A stretch of 64,000 bases of DNA from Atopostipes sp963558565. GTDB lineage: Bacteria > Bacillota > Bacilli > Lactobacillales > Carnobacteriaceae_A. The position numbers were made by a program, and so were the translations under genes. The notes under the pieces were generated by a model. The model had not been told where the DNA came from, did no database searches, and saw nothing but the letters and a program-made list of their open reading frames with translations. Below are positions 24,265 through 32,975 of the stretch, piece after piece (the stretch's first letter is position 1; every line of letters begins with the position of its first letter). Location of the stretch: contig CAUWGX010000001.1 in assembly GCA_963558565.1 (NCBI GenBank), forward strand, positions 186,001 to 250,000, written 5' to 3'.

Positions 24265-25139
24265 GAAGAACAATGATGTTTGTCCCAGGTTCTAACGCGG
24301 GTATGATGCGTGACGCAACTCTTTATGGCGCAGATTCTATTATGTTTGACTTAGAAGACTCTGTTTCCTTAAATGAAAAAGATTCCGCTCGAACTTTGGT
24401 CCACTTTGCTTTAAAAACTTTTGATTATCACTCCGTGGAAACTGTCGTCCGTATAAACTCTTTAGAAACGGTCGGTAAACTCGACATCGAAGCGATGGTT
24501 CTTGCAGGGATTGACGTTATTCGTCTACCTAAAACAGAAAATGCGCAAGATATTCTGGATGTGGAAGCAGAAATTCAAAAAGTAGAAGAAGCTAATGATA
24601 TTGAAGTTGGTACAACACGAATGATGGCAGCTATTGAATCACCAGGTGGCGTTTTAAATGCTCGAGAAATCGCTCAATCTTCCAAACGCTTAGTTGGTAT
24701 TGCCTTAGGTGCTGAAGACTATGTCACAAGTATGAAAACAACTCGCTCACCTGAAGGTATTGAGTTATTATTCGCTCGTAGCTCTATCTTACACGCAGCA
24801 CGTGAAGCAGAAATTGCAGCCATCGACACGGTCTACTCTGATGTGGATAATGAAGAAGGCTTAAGAGCTGAAGTCGAACATATTAAACAACTCGGATTCG
24901 ATGGAAAATCAGTCATTAATCCTCGTCAAATCCCAGTCGTAAATGATATCTATGCCCCAACAGCAGAAGAAATTCAAAATGCTAAAGAAGTTATTTGGGC
25001 CATTGAAGAAGCTGAAGCAAGAGGTTCAGGAGTTGTTGCTCTAGATGGTCAAATGATTGACAAACCAATCGTAGAACGTGCTGAACGTGTCATTGCGATG
25101 GCTAAAGCAGCTAACTTAATCAGCAAGGAGGAAATTTAA
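24252..25139 (+). CDS. citE: Citrate lyase beta subunit (citryl-ACP lyase) CitE
   Basis: A 295-residue TIM-barrel enzyme of the HpcH/HpaI group. It cleaves citryl-ACP to oxaloacetate and acetyl-ACP. It starts RRTMMFVPGSNAGMM and has DSIMFDLEDSV with the metal-binding acidic residues, plus IALGAEDYVTSM. AGGAGATTG-type site and overlap with citD suggest coupled translation. Confidence 0.93.
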   Translation: MERLRRTMMFVPGSNAGMMRDATLYGADSIMFDLEDSVSLNEKDSARTLVHFALKTFDYHSVETVVRINSLETVGKLDIEAMVLAGIDVIRLPKTENAQDILDVEAEIQKVEEANDIEVGTTRMMAAIESPGGVLNAREIAQSSKRLVGIALGAEDYVTSMKTTRSPEGIELLFARSSILHAAREAEIAAIDTVYSDVDNEEGLRAEVEHIKQLGFDGKSVINPRQIPVVNDIYAPTAEEIQNAKEVIWAIEEAEARGSGVVALDGQMIDKPIVERAERVIAMAKAANLISKEEI

Positions 25140-25141
25140 TA

Positions 25142-26674
25142 ATGGTTAAAAATAATGTAGGAAAAGAAATTCCTAAAGAATTTGCCGATCAATATGGCGT
25201 ATTCGATGAACAATTTTCAAATGTTAAACCTTTCGAAGAAGCAAGTCGAAAGATCAATCCAGTAAAACCTGGTGACGAAAAATTGCTTGGAAGTCTTCGC
25301 GAAGCGATTGAAAAAACAGGTTTAGAAGATGGTATGACAATCTCTTTCCACCATCATTTCCGTGAAGGGGATTATGTCATTAACATGGTCTTAGATGAGA
25401 TTGCGAAAATGGGCATTAAAGATATTTCAATCGCTCCAAGTTCGCTCGCTAATGTCCACGAACCTGTCATTGATCATATTAAAAATGGCGTCATTACAAA
25501 TATCACGTCCAGTGGTTTACGGGACAAAATTGGTGCTGCCATTTCTGAAGGAATTATGGAAAATCCAGTGGTTATTCGTTCACACGGTGGCCGAGCAAGA
25601 GCCATAGCGTCTGGAGATATTAAAATTGATGTTGCTTTCCTAGGGGCTCCTAGTTCAGATGCTTATGGAAATATTAACGGGACAAAAGGAAAAGCCAACT
25701 GTGGTTCTTTAGGTTATGCTATGATCGATGCAAAATATGCAGATCAAGTCGTAGCCATTACAGATTCGCTCATGCCTTATCCAAATGCTCCTATTTCAAT
25801 CCCACAAACAGACGTTGACTTTGTCGTTGAAGTGGATGAGATTGGAGATCCAGAAGGTATTGCCAGCGGAGCTACTCGTTTCACACAAGATCCTAAAGAA
25901 TTATTGATCGCAGAGTACGCAGCAGAAGTGATTACTAATTCTCCTTACTTTAAAGAAGGTTGGTCATTCCAGACAGGAACAGGTGGAGCAGCTCTGGCTG
26001 TTTCTCGTTATTTACGACGAGCGATGATCGATAAAGATATTACAGCTAGCTTTGCCTTAGGCGGTATTACCAACGCGATGGTTGAATTACACAAAGAAGG
26101 CTTAGTCGATAAAATTATCGACGTTCAAGACTTCGATAAAAACTCAGCGATCTCTTTAGGTGAAAATGAAAACCACTATGAAATTGATGCAGAGTTCTAT
26201 GCTTCTCCTTTCAGTAAAAGTTCGGCGATTAATCAACTCGATGTTTGTATCTTATCTGCTTTAGAAATTGATACGGACTATAACGTCAATGTGCTGACTG
26301 GTTCAGATGGAGTGATCCGTGGTGCTTCCGGTGGACACTCTGATACAAGTGCTGCCAGTAAATTAAGTCTTGTGATCTCCCCTCTTATCCGTGGACGTAT
26401 CGCAACTGTTGTCGATGAAGTCAATACAGTCGTCACTCCTGGAGACAGTGTGGATGTCGTTGTAACAGAAGTGGGTATTTCAATTAACCCTAATCGAGAA
26501 GACTTAATCGAAGCTTTTAAAGACTTAGATGTTCCACAATTTACAATGGATGAATTACGTGACCAAGCTTATGAAGTCGTTGGCCAACCAAAAGCGATTG
26601 AATATGGTGAAAAACCGGTCGCACTAGTCGAATATCGTGATGGAACTTTAATTGACGTAGTCAATAACGTGTAA
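25142..26674 (+). CDS. citF: Citrate lyase alpha subunit (citrate:acetyl-ACP transferase) CitF
   Basis: A 510-residue CoA-transferase-like subunit that swaps acetyl for citryl on CitD. Visible features are TISFHHHFREGDYVINMVL, SHGGRARAIASGDIKIDVAFLGAP and ASGGHSDTSAASKL. The gene follows citE after 2 bases with a GGAGGAA site. Full family length. Confidence 0.93.
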   Translation: MVKNNVGKEIPKEFADQYGVFDEQFSNVKPFEEASRKINPVKPGDEKLLGSLREAIEKTGLEDGMTISFHHHFREGDYVINMVLDEIAKMGIKDISIAPSSLANVHEPVIDHIKNGVITNITSSGLRDKIGAAISEGIMENPVVIRSHGGRARAIASGDIKIDVAFLGAPSSDAYGNINGTKGKANCGSLGYAMIDAKYADQVVAITDSLMPYPNAPISIPQTDVDFVVEVDEIGDPEGIASGATRFTQDPKELLIAEYAAEVITNSPYFKEGWSFQTGTGGAALAVSRYLRRAMIDKDITASFALGGITNAMVELHKEGLVDKIIDVQDFDKNSAISLGENENHYEIDAEFYASPFSKSSAINQLDVCILSALEIDTDYNVNVLTGSDGVIRGASGGHSDTSAASKLSLVISPLIRGRIATVVDEVNTVVTPGDSVDVVVTEVGISINPNREDLIEAFKDLDVPQFTMDELRDQAYEVVGQPKAIEYGEKPVALVEYRDGTLIDVVNNV

Positions 26675-26677
26675 ACC

Positions 26678-27244
26678 ATGAGAACTGAACAAACAATTTT
26701 TAATGAAGGAGAAACAATTGACTTAATGGCCATGCTCGATGCCCGCGAACAACGTGCAGCATTAGAGTACAATTTATTAAGCCACTTAGAAAATGATAAC
26801 CCAGGCAGCCTACTCGTCATGACGATGGCTGTCCCTGGTCCTATTAAGACAAATAAGGTATTGAATGACGTTTTTGAAGATTTGTTAGAAGAAGTGATAC
26901 AAGTTCTGAAGCCTGAACGAACGCTAGAAGAAATGAAGCGCGTGAAAAATACGGGCTTAGAATATTACGCCCTAACCTCTCTTTCACCTAGTGAATTAAA
27001 ACCATTGATGGTAGAAATTGAAGAAAAACACCCTCTTGGTCGCCTTTTTGACATGGATGTTGTTTTTCTTAATGAAAAGAATACGGTAACGGGTACTTCG
27101 CGCACAGATTTGGGCTTACCGGTCAGACGCTGTTTTATATGTGATCGTCCCGCCAAAGAATGTGGGCGTAGCCGTCGCCATTCTGTTGAAGAGTTGCAGA
27201 TGGAAATTTCTAAACAAATCTTGCGATATCTAAATAATAATTAG
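26678..27244 (+). CDS. citX: Apo-citrate lyase phosphoribosyl-dephospho-CoA transferase CitX
   Basis: A 188-residue enzyme that attaches the prosthetic group made by CitG to CitD. Family marks are LLDARE-like MLDAREQRAA near the N-terminus, SLLVMTMAVPGPIK, and the C-terminal CFICDRPAKECGRSRRH motif. It follows citF after 3 bases and ends the operon. CitX and CitG are separate genes here, not fused. Confidence 0.9.
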   Translation: MRTEQTIFNEGETIDLMAMLDAREQRAALEYNLLSHLENDNPGSLLVMTMAVPGPIKTNKVLNDVFEDLLEEVIQVLKPERTLEEMKRVKNTGLEYYALTSLSPSELKPLMVEIEEKHPLGRLFDMDVVFLNEKNTVTGTSRTDLGLPVRRCFICDRPAKECGRSRRHSVEELQMEISKQILRYLNNN

Positions 27245-27251
27245 GAAGATT

Positions 27252-27285
27252 AAAAGACCTTTTCAGTTGATGAAAAGGTCTTTTT
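27252..27285 (+). terminator. Terminator of citCDEFX
   Basis: A 13-bp stem (27252-27264 with 27272-27284) then T residues. Its A-rich 5' side may also let it work for the opposite strand. Confidence 0.88.
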
Positions 27286-27361
27286 GTATGATTAATTGGC
27301 TAAAAGTTGAAAAAATACTGTGATTTAAAGATCGCTGCGTTTGCTTTCTATAGACACTATT

Positions 27362-28414
27362 TTAAAGTAACCAAGATCGTTCACTTTCTTTGCACCGATA
27401 AAAACTTTCGTAATCTGTCGTCATTTTAATCGTGGAAGAAATGTTTAATTCCTGTATGACCTTAGAGAAGGGTAATGGTTTGTTCGTATAAGTCGTATAT
27501 CTTCCCCGTCCTTTCTCTACAAAATATTTTTTTAATACTTTACGGATACTTACATGTGAGATAGTCGCTCCAAAAAAATCTATCAAACCGCCAATTTTTA
27601 TATCACGATCAAATGTCAGCACCCCATATTCGCAAATGGTTCTTAAAATAGCCATGTCGCGTTCTTCCATAAAGCCACAAGCACAAGCTACTTTTGTTCT
27701 TCCAATTTTCACTGCATAACTTTTGCAGTTTAAACAATAGATTCCTTTTCGCAATTGTTTCATTTGAGATTCTGTTAGCGGTATTGGTTTCTGAAGTGGC
27801 TGAATTTCATATCGCTCAAGTGCTCTTAATAATTGATCTCTATTTAAAAATTGCCCTTCATGTTCAATCTCTTGTTCAACGATCTTTTGAATGTAATGTT
27901 TCAAACCCGCCCTTTGAACAATATCAATCTCTGTAACTTCAGGATAAATTTCTACATAACTATTCAGACCAACCAGCGCGAGAACGCCCTGCACTTTGGT
28001 TTTGGCCAGTATATTTTCTAAATTTATTTTATTCCGTATCGTTTGGTTAATAGGATTTCCTGAATATCGGTTACCGTTCCATGTAGAAACACCATTCTCA
28101 TACTTATAATCTGTCTGATAATTTTTCACTTCAAATAAATAAGGACCGTGATTAGTCAACAAAATGAGATCCCCTTCAAACTGACCATCATAATCTAACC
28201 ACATATTTTTAATCACTATCCAATCATCAAACCCGTATTTTTCTAAATATTTAAAAACAATCTCTTCTCCTTGTTCACCAGCTTCTTCATTCGTTAATGA
28301 AAAGTAAGCTTGCTTTGATGGGTATAAACTTCGCCGATAAGCAACTCTTTCAAAATCCAGCTTTGTTGGTTTCGCCATAGTCTCTTTTAAAATATCTGTT
28401 TTATAAACAATCAA
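27362..28414 (-). CDS. NERD-domain protein with C-terminal zinc ribbon
   Basis: A protein of about 350 residues. Residues about 40-165 form a NERD (nuclease-related) domain: GEQGEEIVFKYL, DGQFEGDLILL and the catalytic-like YLFEVKNYQTDYKY. A Cys4 cluster (YCLNC ... VACACG) follows at about residues 230-255, then a region resembling a winged helix. The best start is the TTG at 28414 with AAGGAGGA 6 bases upstream. NERD proteins are thought to process DNA or RNA; the role is unknown. It stands alone. Confidence 0.78.
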   Translation of the reverse strand: MIVYKTDILKETMAKPTKLDFERVAYRRSLYPSKQAYFSLTNEEAGEQGEEIVFKYLEKYGFDDWIVIKNMWLDYDGQFEGDLILLTNHGPYLFEVKNYQTDYKYENGVSTWNGNRYSGNPINQTIRNKINLENILAKTKVQGVLALVGLNSYVEIYPEVTEIDIVQRAGLKHYIQKIVEQEIEHEGQFLNRDQLLRALERYEIQPLQKPIPLTESQMKQLRKGIYCLNCKSYAVKIGRTKVACACGFMEERDMAILRTICEYGVLTFDRDIKIGGLIDFFGATISHVSIRKVLKKYFVEKGRGRYTTYTNKPLPFSKVIQELNISSTIKMTTDYESFYRCKESERSWLL

Positions 28415-28529
28415 AATAATTCCTCCTTCAATCTTCAAAAATAGTCTCTATATTATATATTTGCTATTTTTTGGGAAATTCACGAAATGATTTTGATTTT
28501 TTTAATGAAAGGGCCGTTTAAAATGAAAA

Positions 28530-28589
28530 GACAGAATAAAAAATAACCTCAAAAGATGAGAGACTTAGCTCTAACTTTCGAGGTTATTT
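28530..28589 (-). terminator. Terminator of the AI-2E-family gene
   Basis: A 10-bp stem (28541-28550 with 28580-28589) with a loop that can fold further. It is followed on the minus strand by TTTTTTATT. Confidence 0.75.
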
Positions 28590-28604
28590 AAAGACGAGTA
28601 ATTA

Positions 28605-29771
28605 TTATTTTTTATTTCTTTGTAAATCACTGGAATTTGTTTGGACATTTAAATCCCGTTGACTGAGTCGATGGTTAACAGTTGCACCAACTAGTGAATA
28701 GATGAGAGAAACAATAGGCACAGCAACGAGCATACCCACTAAGCCAAATAAAGTTCCTCCGACAGACACCACAAGCAATACCCAAATACCAGGAAGTCCT
28801 ACACTATTTCCTACGACCCGTGGATAAACAAGGTTTCCTTCTACTTGTTGGATGAATATAATAAAAATAATAAACCATAGGGCTTGAGGGAAGCTAACTA
28901 CAGCGATTAAGATAAAACCAATCAGACCACCGAGTAGTGCTCCGTAGATTGGAATAAGTGCTAAAGCACCAGTGACCGCTGAAATGGATAAACGATAGGG
29001 AAAGCCAAATATCCACATGCCTAAATAAACCATACCGCCTAAAATGAACATTTCAATAATTTGGCCACCGACAAAACTAGAAAATATTTCATTTGCTTTT
29101 TTTCCAACGTTGACAAAATAATTCGCCCATTTCAGAGACCAAATACTATAAACAAGCTTTTTCACTTGTCGAACCAGTGTTTCTTTCATTGTTAATAAGT
29201 AAATCGCAAAAATAAGCGCAATAAAAATGGTAACAATACTGTCGATAGTAGACGTGATAAAAGCTAGGGTACTTCCAATCATACCTGTCGCAAAACTTTG
29301 GGCTGTATGAACCGCTTGCTGTTGCAAGTTATTCAGATCAATATCTAACCCCTGAACATACTCGACAACGCGAGGATTATTATGTATAAAATCAGTAAAA
29401 ACATTGATCGCTTTTCGTATAGCGTCAGGAACTACTTCAATAAAAGAAGCCACCGTTTGCTGTAAATCAGGAATGATCAGGAAAAATAAAGCATAGAAGA
29501 AGAGTACAACAATGAATAGCGAAAGAAGAATGGAGACAATGCGGTACCAACTTTTAAATTTTCCTGTCCATTTGATTAAGAGATTTTCAATAATTTTTAC
29601 TGGTAAGTTCAATATAAATGCTATAGCACTTCCTATAATAAATGGCATAAACGCTGAACTGAGGACCGAAGTAATACTTCGAAGTGCTGCTATATTATTG
29701 ACCGTCCAATAAACTAAGATTAAAATTAAAAATAAGCCTAATAGACGATTCCAATTTTTCTTTATTTCCAT
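28605..29771 (-). CDS. AI-2E/PerM-family membrane transporter
   Basis: A 388-residue protein with about seven or eight hydrophobic segments, a soluble domain in the middle (ASFIEVVPDAIRKAINVFT ... NNPRVVEYVQGL) and the family motifs GALALIPIYGALLGG and GNSVGLPGIWVLLVVSVGG. The AI-2E/UPF0118 family includes proposed autoinducer and Na+/H+ transporters; no substrate can be assigned. A second family member is at 35065, but the two are only distantly alike. Confidence 0.85.
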   Translation of the reverse strand: MEIKKNWNRLLGLFLILILVYWTVNNIAALRSITSVLSSAFMPFIIGSAIAFILNLPVKIIENLLIKWTGKFKSWYRIVSILLSLFIVVLFFYALFFLIIPDLQQTVASFIEVVPDAIRKAINVFTDFIHNNPRVVEYVQGLDIDLNNLQQQAVHTAQSFATGMIGSTLAFITSTIDSIVTIFIALIFAIYLLTMKETLVRQVKKLVYSIWSLKWANYFVNVGKKANEIFSSFVGGQIIEMFILGGMVYLGMWIFGFPYRLSISAVTGALALIPIYGALLGGLIGFILIAVVSFPQALWFIIFIIFIQQVEGNLVYPRVVGNSVGLPGIWVLLVVSVGGTLFGLVGMLVAVPIVSLIYSLVGATVNHRLSQRDLNVQTNSSDLQRNKK

Positions 29772-29851
29772 AGATGCATCTCCCTAAATAAAATCTAAAT
29801 CTTGGTCTTCTTATTATAACAAACTTATAAAACTTAAGCGTATCATTTTCG

Positions 29852-29880
29852 TTGACACCCTCTATCTTACCAATTAAACT
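29852..29880 (+). promoter_or_regulatory. Promoter of corA
   Basis: TTGACA (29852-29857) and TAAACT (29875-29880), spacer 17 bp. A TATAAT on the other strand (29814-29819) may serve the divergent AI-2E-family gene. Confidence 0.7.
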
Positions 29881-29912
29881 GATCTAAACCAAAGAATTTG
29901 AGGTGTTTCACT

Positions 29913-30866
29913 ATGAAAGAATCTTTCCAAATTAGTCAACACGAAATCACTAGAACTCAAAGGGCCACCGGCAATTTAATTATTTATAAAAATGTGTCAA
30001 CGGTAGATGAACAATCTTTTCTCAAACACTATCATTTACCAAAAGATGTCTTTTACTTTGATGAACTATCACCCATCGCTCCTCGTTATGAAAAAATTCA
30101 AAACGAATTATTAGGCGAAACCATTATTTTTGTTTTGGCAAATGTCCTCCATATCGGCGAAAAATCGGTTATCGAACACCGCTTAGAATCGCATGTTTTT
30201 ATTTTAGGTGAAGAGAAATTATTTTGGTTTATCAAAGGCACCGAATCTAATTTAAATCAAACGGTCTTAGAAAAACACCAAAAGGATATTCATTCCCTTC
30301 AAAGTGTTCTTATTTATGCCGGCTTACAAGCTTATACAAACTTTACTAAAGAACTCAATCAACAAAAAAATCGCATTGATCAGTTAAACGAGCAGGCCAA
30401 TCAAACAACTAGCAACCGTATTTTACTCGCTGTTACAGAGACCGAACGTAATTTAATTATGCTAGAACACACCATTTATAGTCAAGAAGATGCTTTTGAA
30501 CGATTACTAAAAGATAAGAACTTTCTGGAAAAATTGAATAACGATTTATTAGTCCATGACATCAAATGGTATAATCGGCAAGTTAAAAAATTAGTTCATG
30601 TCTATCGTGACTTATTCGACGCCGTGAGCAGTCTTTTCTCTGCGATCGTCAGTAATAATTTAAATAAACTAATGAAATTTCTAAGTTCTCTTTCTTTGAT
30701 CTTAGCAGCTTCTGGATTTATTGCTGAATTATGGGGAATGAATACTGGTGGTTTGTTTTTTGAACATCACGCTTATGGAACACACATTATGATATTTATT
30801 GCTTTTGTTGCCGGTCTAGCCATGTATTTATTCCTTAAAAACAAAAAATTCTTCGATGATGATTAA
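29913..30866 (+). CDS. corA: CorA-family divalent cation (Mg2+) channel
   Basis: A 317-residue CorA-like protein: a long cytoplasmic alpha/beta part with coiled coils and two C-terminal membrane helices. The pore signature GMN is present (ELWGMNTGG), followed by the last helix. GAGGTG lies 7 bases before the ATG at 29913; the frame opens at 29898. It could carry Mg2+, Co2+ or Zn2+. It is a second Mg2+ system next to mgtA in the window, but with no M-box in front. Confidence 0.86.
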   Translation: MKESFQISQHEITRTQRATGNLIIYKNVSTVDEQSFLKHYHLPKDVFYFDELSPIAPRYEKIQNELLGETIIFVLANVLHIGEKSVIEHRLESHVFILGEEKLFWFIKGTESNLNQTVLEKHQKDIHSLQSVLIYAGLQAYTNFTKELNQQKNRIDQLNEQANQTTSNRILLAVTETERNLIMLEHTIYSQEDAFERLLKDKNFLEKLNNDLLVHDIKWYNRQVKKLVHVYRDLFDAVSSLFSAIVSNNLNKLMKFLSSLSLILAASGFIAELWGMNTGGLFFEHHAYGTHIMIFIAFVAGLAMYLFLKNKKFFDDD

Positions 30867-30899
30867 AATATCCCTAGGGTGCTAACCTAGGGATATTTT
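30865..30899. terminator. Bidirectional terminator between corA and the ABC-F gene
   Basis: A perfect 14-bp stem (30865-30878 with 30886-30899) with A and T runs at its ends. It touches the stop codon of the convergent ABC-F gene. Confidence 0.87.
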
Positions 30900-32485
30900 T
30901 AATGTTCAAGTGTTCGTTTTTCTTGTAATAATTTCTGGAATTTTGCTTCTAATCTTTCCTTTTCTTCTAGAGTGATCGTTGGGTCACTAAGTTCACTTAA
31001 AACAGAAGTGATTTCCAATTCAACGGCCATCAATAATTCGGCATCGAGATCCCGTTCTTTTTCCAAATCGCGTTTTTCATATTCTGGATAAGAACCTTCA
31101 AAAAACTCTAGTTGTCTTTCATGAAAAGCTAAAATTTTTGTAGCAATCGATGAAATAAATTGACGATCGTGGGAAACAAACAGAATTGTCCCTTCATACT
31201 CTTTAAGTAAATCCTCTAATGCTTCCAACGCATAAACATCTAGGAAATTTGTAGGTTCGTCTAAGATTAAAGTATTACAGTCACTAACAAATAGCTTAGC
31301 TAGTGAAACTTTTACACGCTCTCCTCCGCTTAATACACTGACTTTTTTATGCACATCTTCTTGTTCAAACCCTAAACGAGCAAGCGCTGTACGAATAAGC
31401 GTTTCCTGCTGTTTGGATTTTTCTTTTACATTTTCAAGAATTGTCTTTTTAGTGTCTAATATCTCTATATTCTGCGCAAAATAACCTATTTTAGCTGCAG
31501 GGGAAAGATACAAGTGATCCTCCGAATCTTCCAGGATCTTTTTTAATAGCGTTGTTTTACCACTGCCGTTCGGGCCGATAATCCCTACTTTATCGCCACC
31601 CTTAATGAAAAAAGTAGCGGGCTTCCAAAGCTCTTTATCTTCTACTTGTCCGCTTACTTTTTCAGCACGAACAATTATTTTATTTTCAAAAGCGCGTGCA
31701 TTGGGCAGTGTCATTTGAATAGGCGCTTCTTCTTTTGGTTTTTCGACTTCTTCTAATTTTTCTAAACGCGTTTGCAGTGCTTTTCGGTTTTGATGTAAAT
31801 CTTTCTGTGTTTTCGCATAATAAGTTTTTATGCCCTTAATACGAGCTTCGGAAGCGGATAAATCTTTCGGCTTTTTAGTTGCTCTTTGAGCTTGTTGTTC
31901 TTTCTGAGTAATCGCTTGTTCTAACTGCGCTTCTTTTTGTTTATATTTTTCATATTCTTTTTGCTGATGTTTTTTTGCTTGTTCTTTTTGTTCAATATAA
32001 TCTGAATAATTTCCGGTGTATTCCGTAATTTTCCCATTTTCCAATTCCCAGATCGTATCACAAACTTGATCTAATAATGTTCGGTCGTGTGAGACGAGTA
32101 GAATACTTCCTTGAAATGCATTCAATTCTTTTTCCACCCACTCAACATGAGACAGATCTAAATTCGTTGTTGGCTCATCAGCGAGTAAAATTTTTGGCGC
32201 TTGCTTTAATGTTTGAACAAAATAATCTTGGGAAACTTCACCGCCACTTTTATGTGTATCTGTTCTTTTCAATTGTGGCAACCTGGCCGCTGTTCCATTC
32301 ACGGAAAACTGAGCGACATCTCCTTCAACCTCACCAAGTAACGCTTTAAATAAAGTTGTTTTCCCACTACCATTTTTCCCCACAAGACCGATTCTTTGAC
32401 CGGAATGGACTTGTAGATTTTCAAGGTTCAGTAATTCTCGTGCTCCGACAAATACTTTAAGTTTTTGAATATTAATCACGTGCAT
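30899..32485 (-). CDS. ABC-F ribosome-protection-type ATPase (Vga/VmlR-like)
   Basis: A 528-residue soluble protein with two ATPase domains and no membrane segments. Domain 1: GKNGSGKTT, SGGEVSQDYF (diverged signature) and ADEPTTNLD. A charged interdomain linker of about 80 residues comes next. Domain 2: GPNGSGKTT, LSGGERVKVSLAKLF and LDEPTNFLD. A C-terminal charged helix extension follows. Such ARE ABC-F factors dislodge antibiotics from the ribosome. The leader and terminator upstream suggest drug-inducible expression. The drug class cannot be read from sequence. Confidence 0.83.
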   Translation of the reverse strand: MHVINIQKLKVFVGARELLNLENLQVHSGQRIGLVGKNGSGKTTLFKALLGEVEGDVAQFSVNGTAARLPQLKRTDTHKSGGEVSQDYFVQTLKQAPKILLADEPTTNLDLSHVEWVEKELNAFQGSILLVSHDRTLLDQVCDTIWELENGKITEYTGNYSDYIEQKEQAKKHQQKEYEKYKQKEAQLEQAITQKEQQAQRATKKPKDLSASEARIKGIKTYYAKTQKDLHQNRKALQTRLEKLEEVEKPKEEAPIQMTLPNARAFENKIIVRAEKVSGQVEDKELWKPATFFIKGGDKVGIIGPNGSGKTTLLKKILEDSEDHLYLSPAAKIGYFAQNIEILDTKKTILENVKEKSKQQETLIRTALARLGFEQEDVHKKVSVLSGGERVKVSLAKLFVSDCNTLILDEPTNFLDVYALEALEDLLKEYEGTILFVSHDRQFISSIATKILAFHERQLEFFEGSYPEYEKRDLEKERDLDAELLMAVELEITSVLSELSDPTITLEEKERLEAKFQKLLQEKRTLEH

Positions 32486-32513
32486 AATATTCCCCCTATT
32501 GACACTGGAGGCA

Positions 32514-32546
32514 TAAAAATAGCCCCCACATTCAAAAATGGGAGCT
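32514..32546 (-). terminator. Attenuator terminator before the ABC-F gene
   Basis: An 8-bp stem (32521-32528 with 32539-32546), followed on the minus strand by TATTTTTAT. It lies about 30 bases before the start codon. Confidence 0.75.
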
Positions 32547-32701
32547 TAATAAGTCTCGGCAAATTAAATATATCTATACTTAAAAATATAGACTCTGCCC
32601 CTACCCCCATTATTCCAGCTCGACAAATAGACAGAACAAAATAAGACATACTTCTTCCGCAGTCATTATTTATTTCATGTCTATTTCTTGGAAAAACAGG
32701 T

Positions 32702-32713
32702 TTAGTTGCTCAT
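32702..32713 (-). CDS. Possible minimal leader ORF (M-S-N) of the ABC-F attenuator
   Basis: An ATG-AGC-AAC-TAA ORF shortly after the promoter. The nearest purine-rich site (GAGGG) is 13 bases upstream, longer than ideal. Very short ORFs occur in other ABC-F leaders. This one could be chance; the antiterminator candidate is AAATAGACA (about 32673-32690 region) pairing with TGTCTATTT (about 32625-32635). Confidence 0.3.
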   Translation of the reverse strand: MSN

Positions 32714-32752
32714 CGTTTTAATTTTGCCCTCTTTTCTATATTTGTTATTTAT

Positions 32753-32781
32753 AAATTATCACGTGCAGTAAACTTTGTCAA
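32753..32781 (-). promoter_or_regulatory. Promoter of the ABC-F gene leader
   Basis: TTGACA (32776-32781) and TAATTT (32753-32758) on the minus strand with a 17-bp spacer. It gives an untranslated leader of about 260 nt. Confidence 0.75.
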
Positions 32782-32822
32782 ATAATTCTTCCGTTTCCTC
32801 ACAACGTATCCTATGAAACACG

Positions 32823-32862
32823 AAAAAGCCAACCAATACATATATATGTTGGTTGGCTTTTG
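32823..32862 (-). terminator. Terminator after the msr-like gene
   Basis: A 12-bp stem (32825-32836 with 32849-32860) followed on the minus strand by TTTTTCG. The 110 bases between it and the msr stop contain more short inverted repeats (AAACAAAG/CTTTGTTT). Confidence 0.82.
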
Positions 32863-32975
32863 TGCGTTCTTTCTTAATCAGAGCTCTAAAATTAGAACTC
32901 TAAAACAAAGTTTTCTAGCCCTTTGTTTGAGTGCGTAAAAGCTTTGTACATCGCTGAGTACAAAATAAATCGCAC

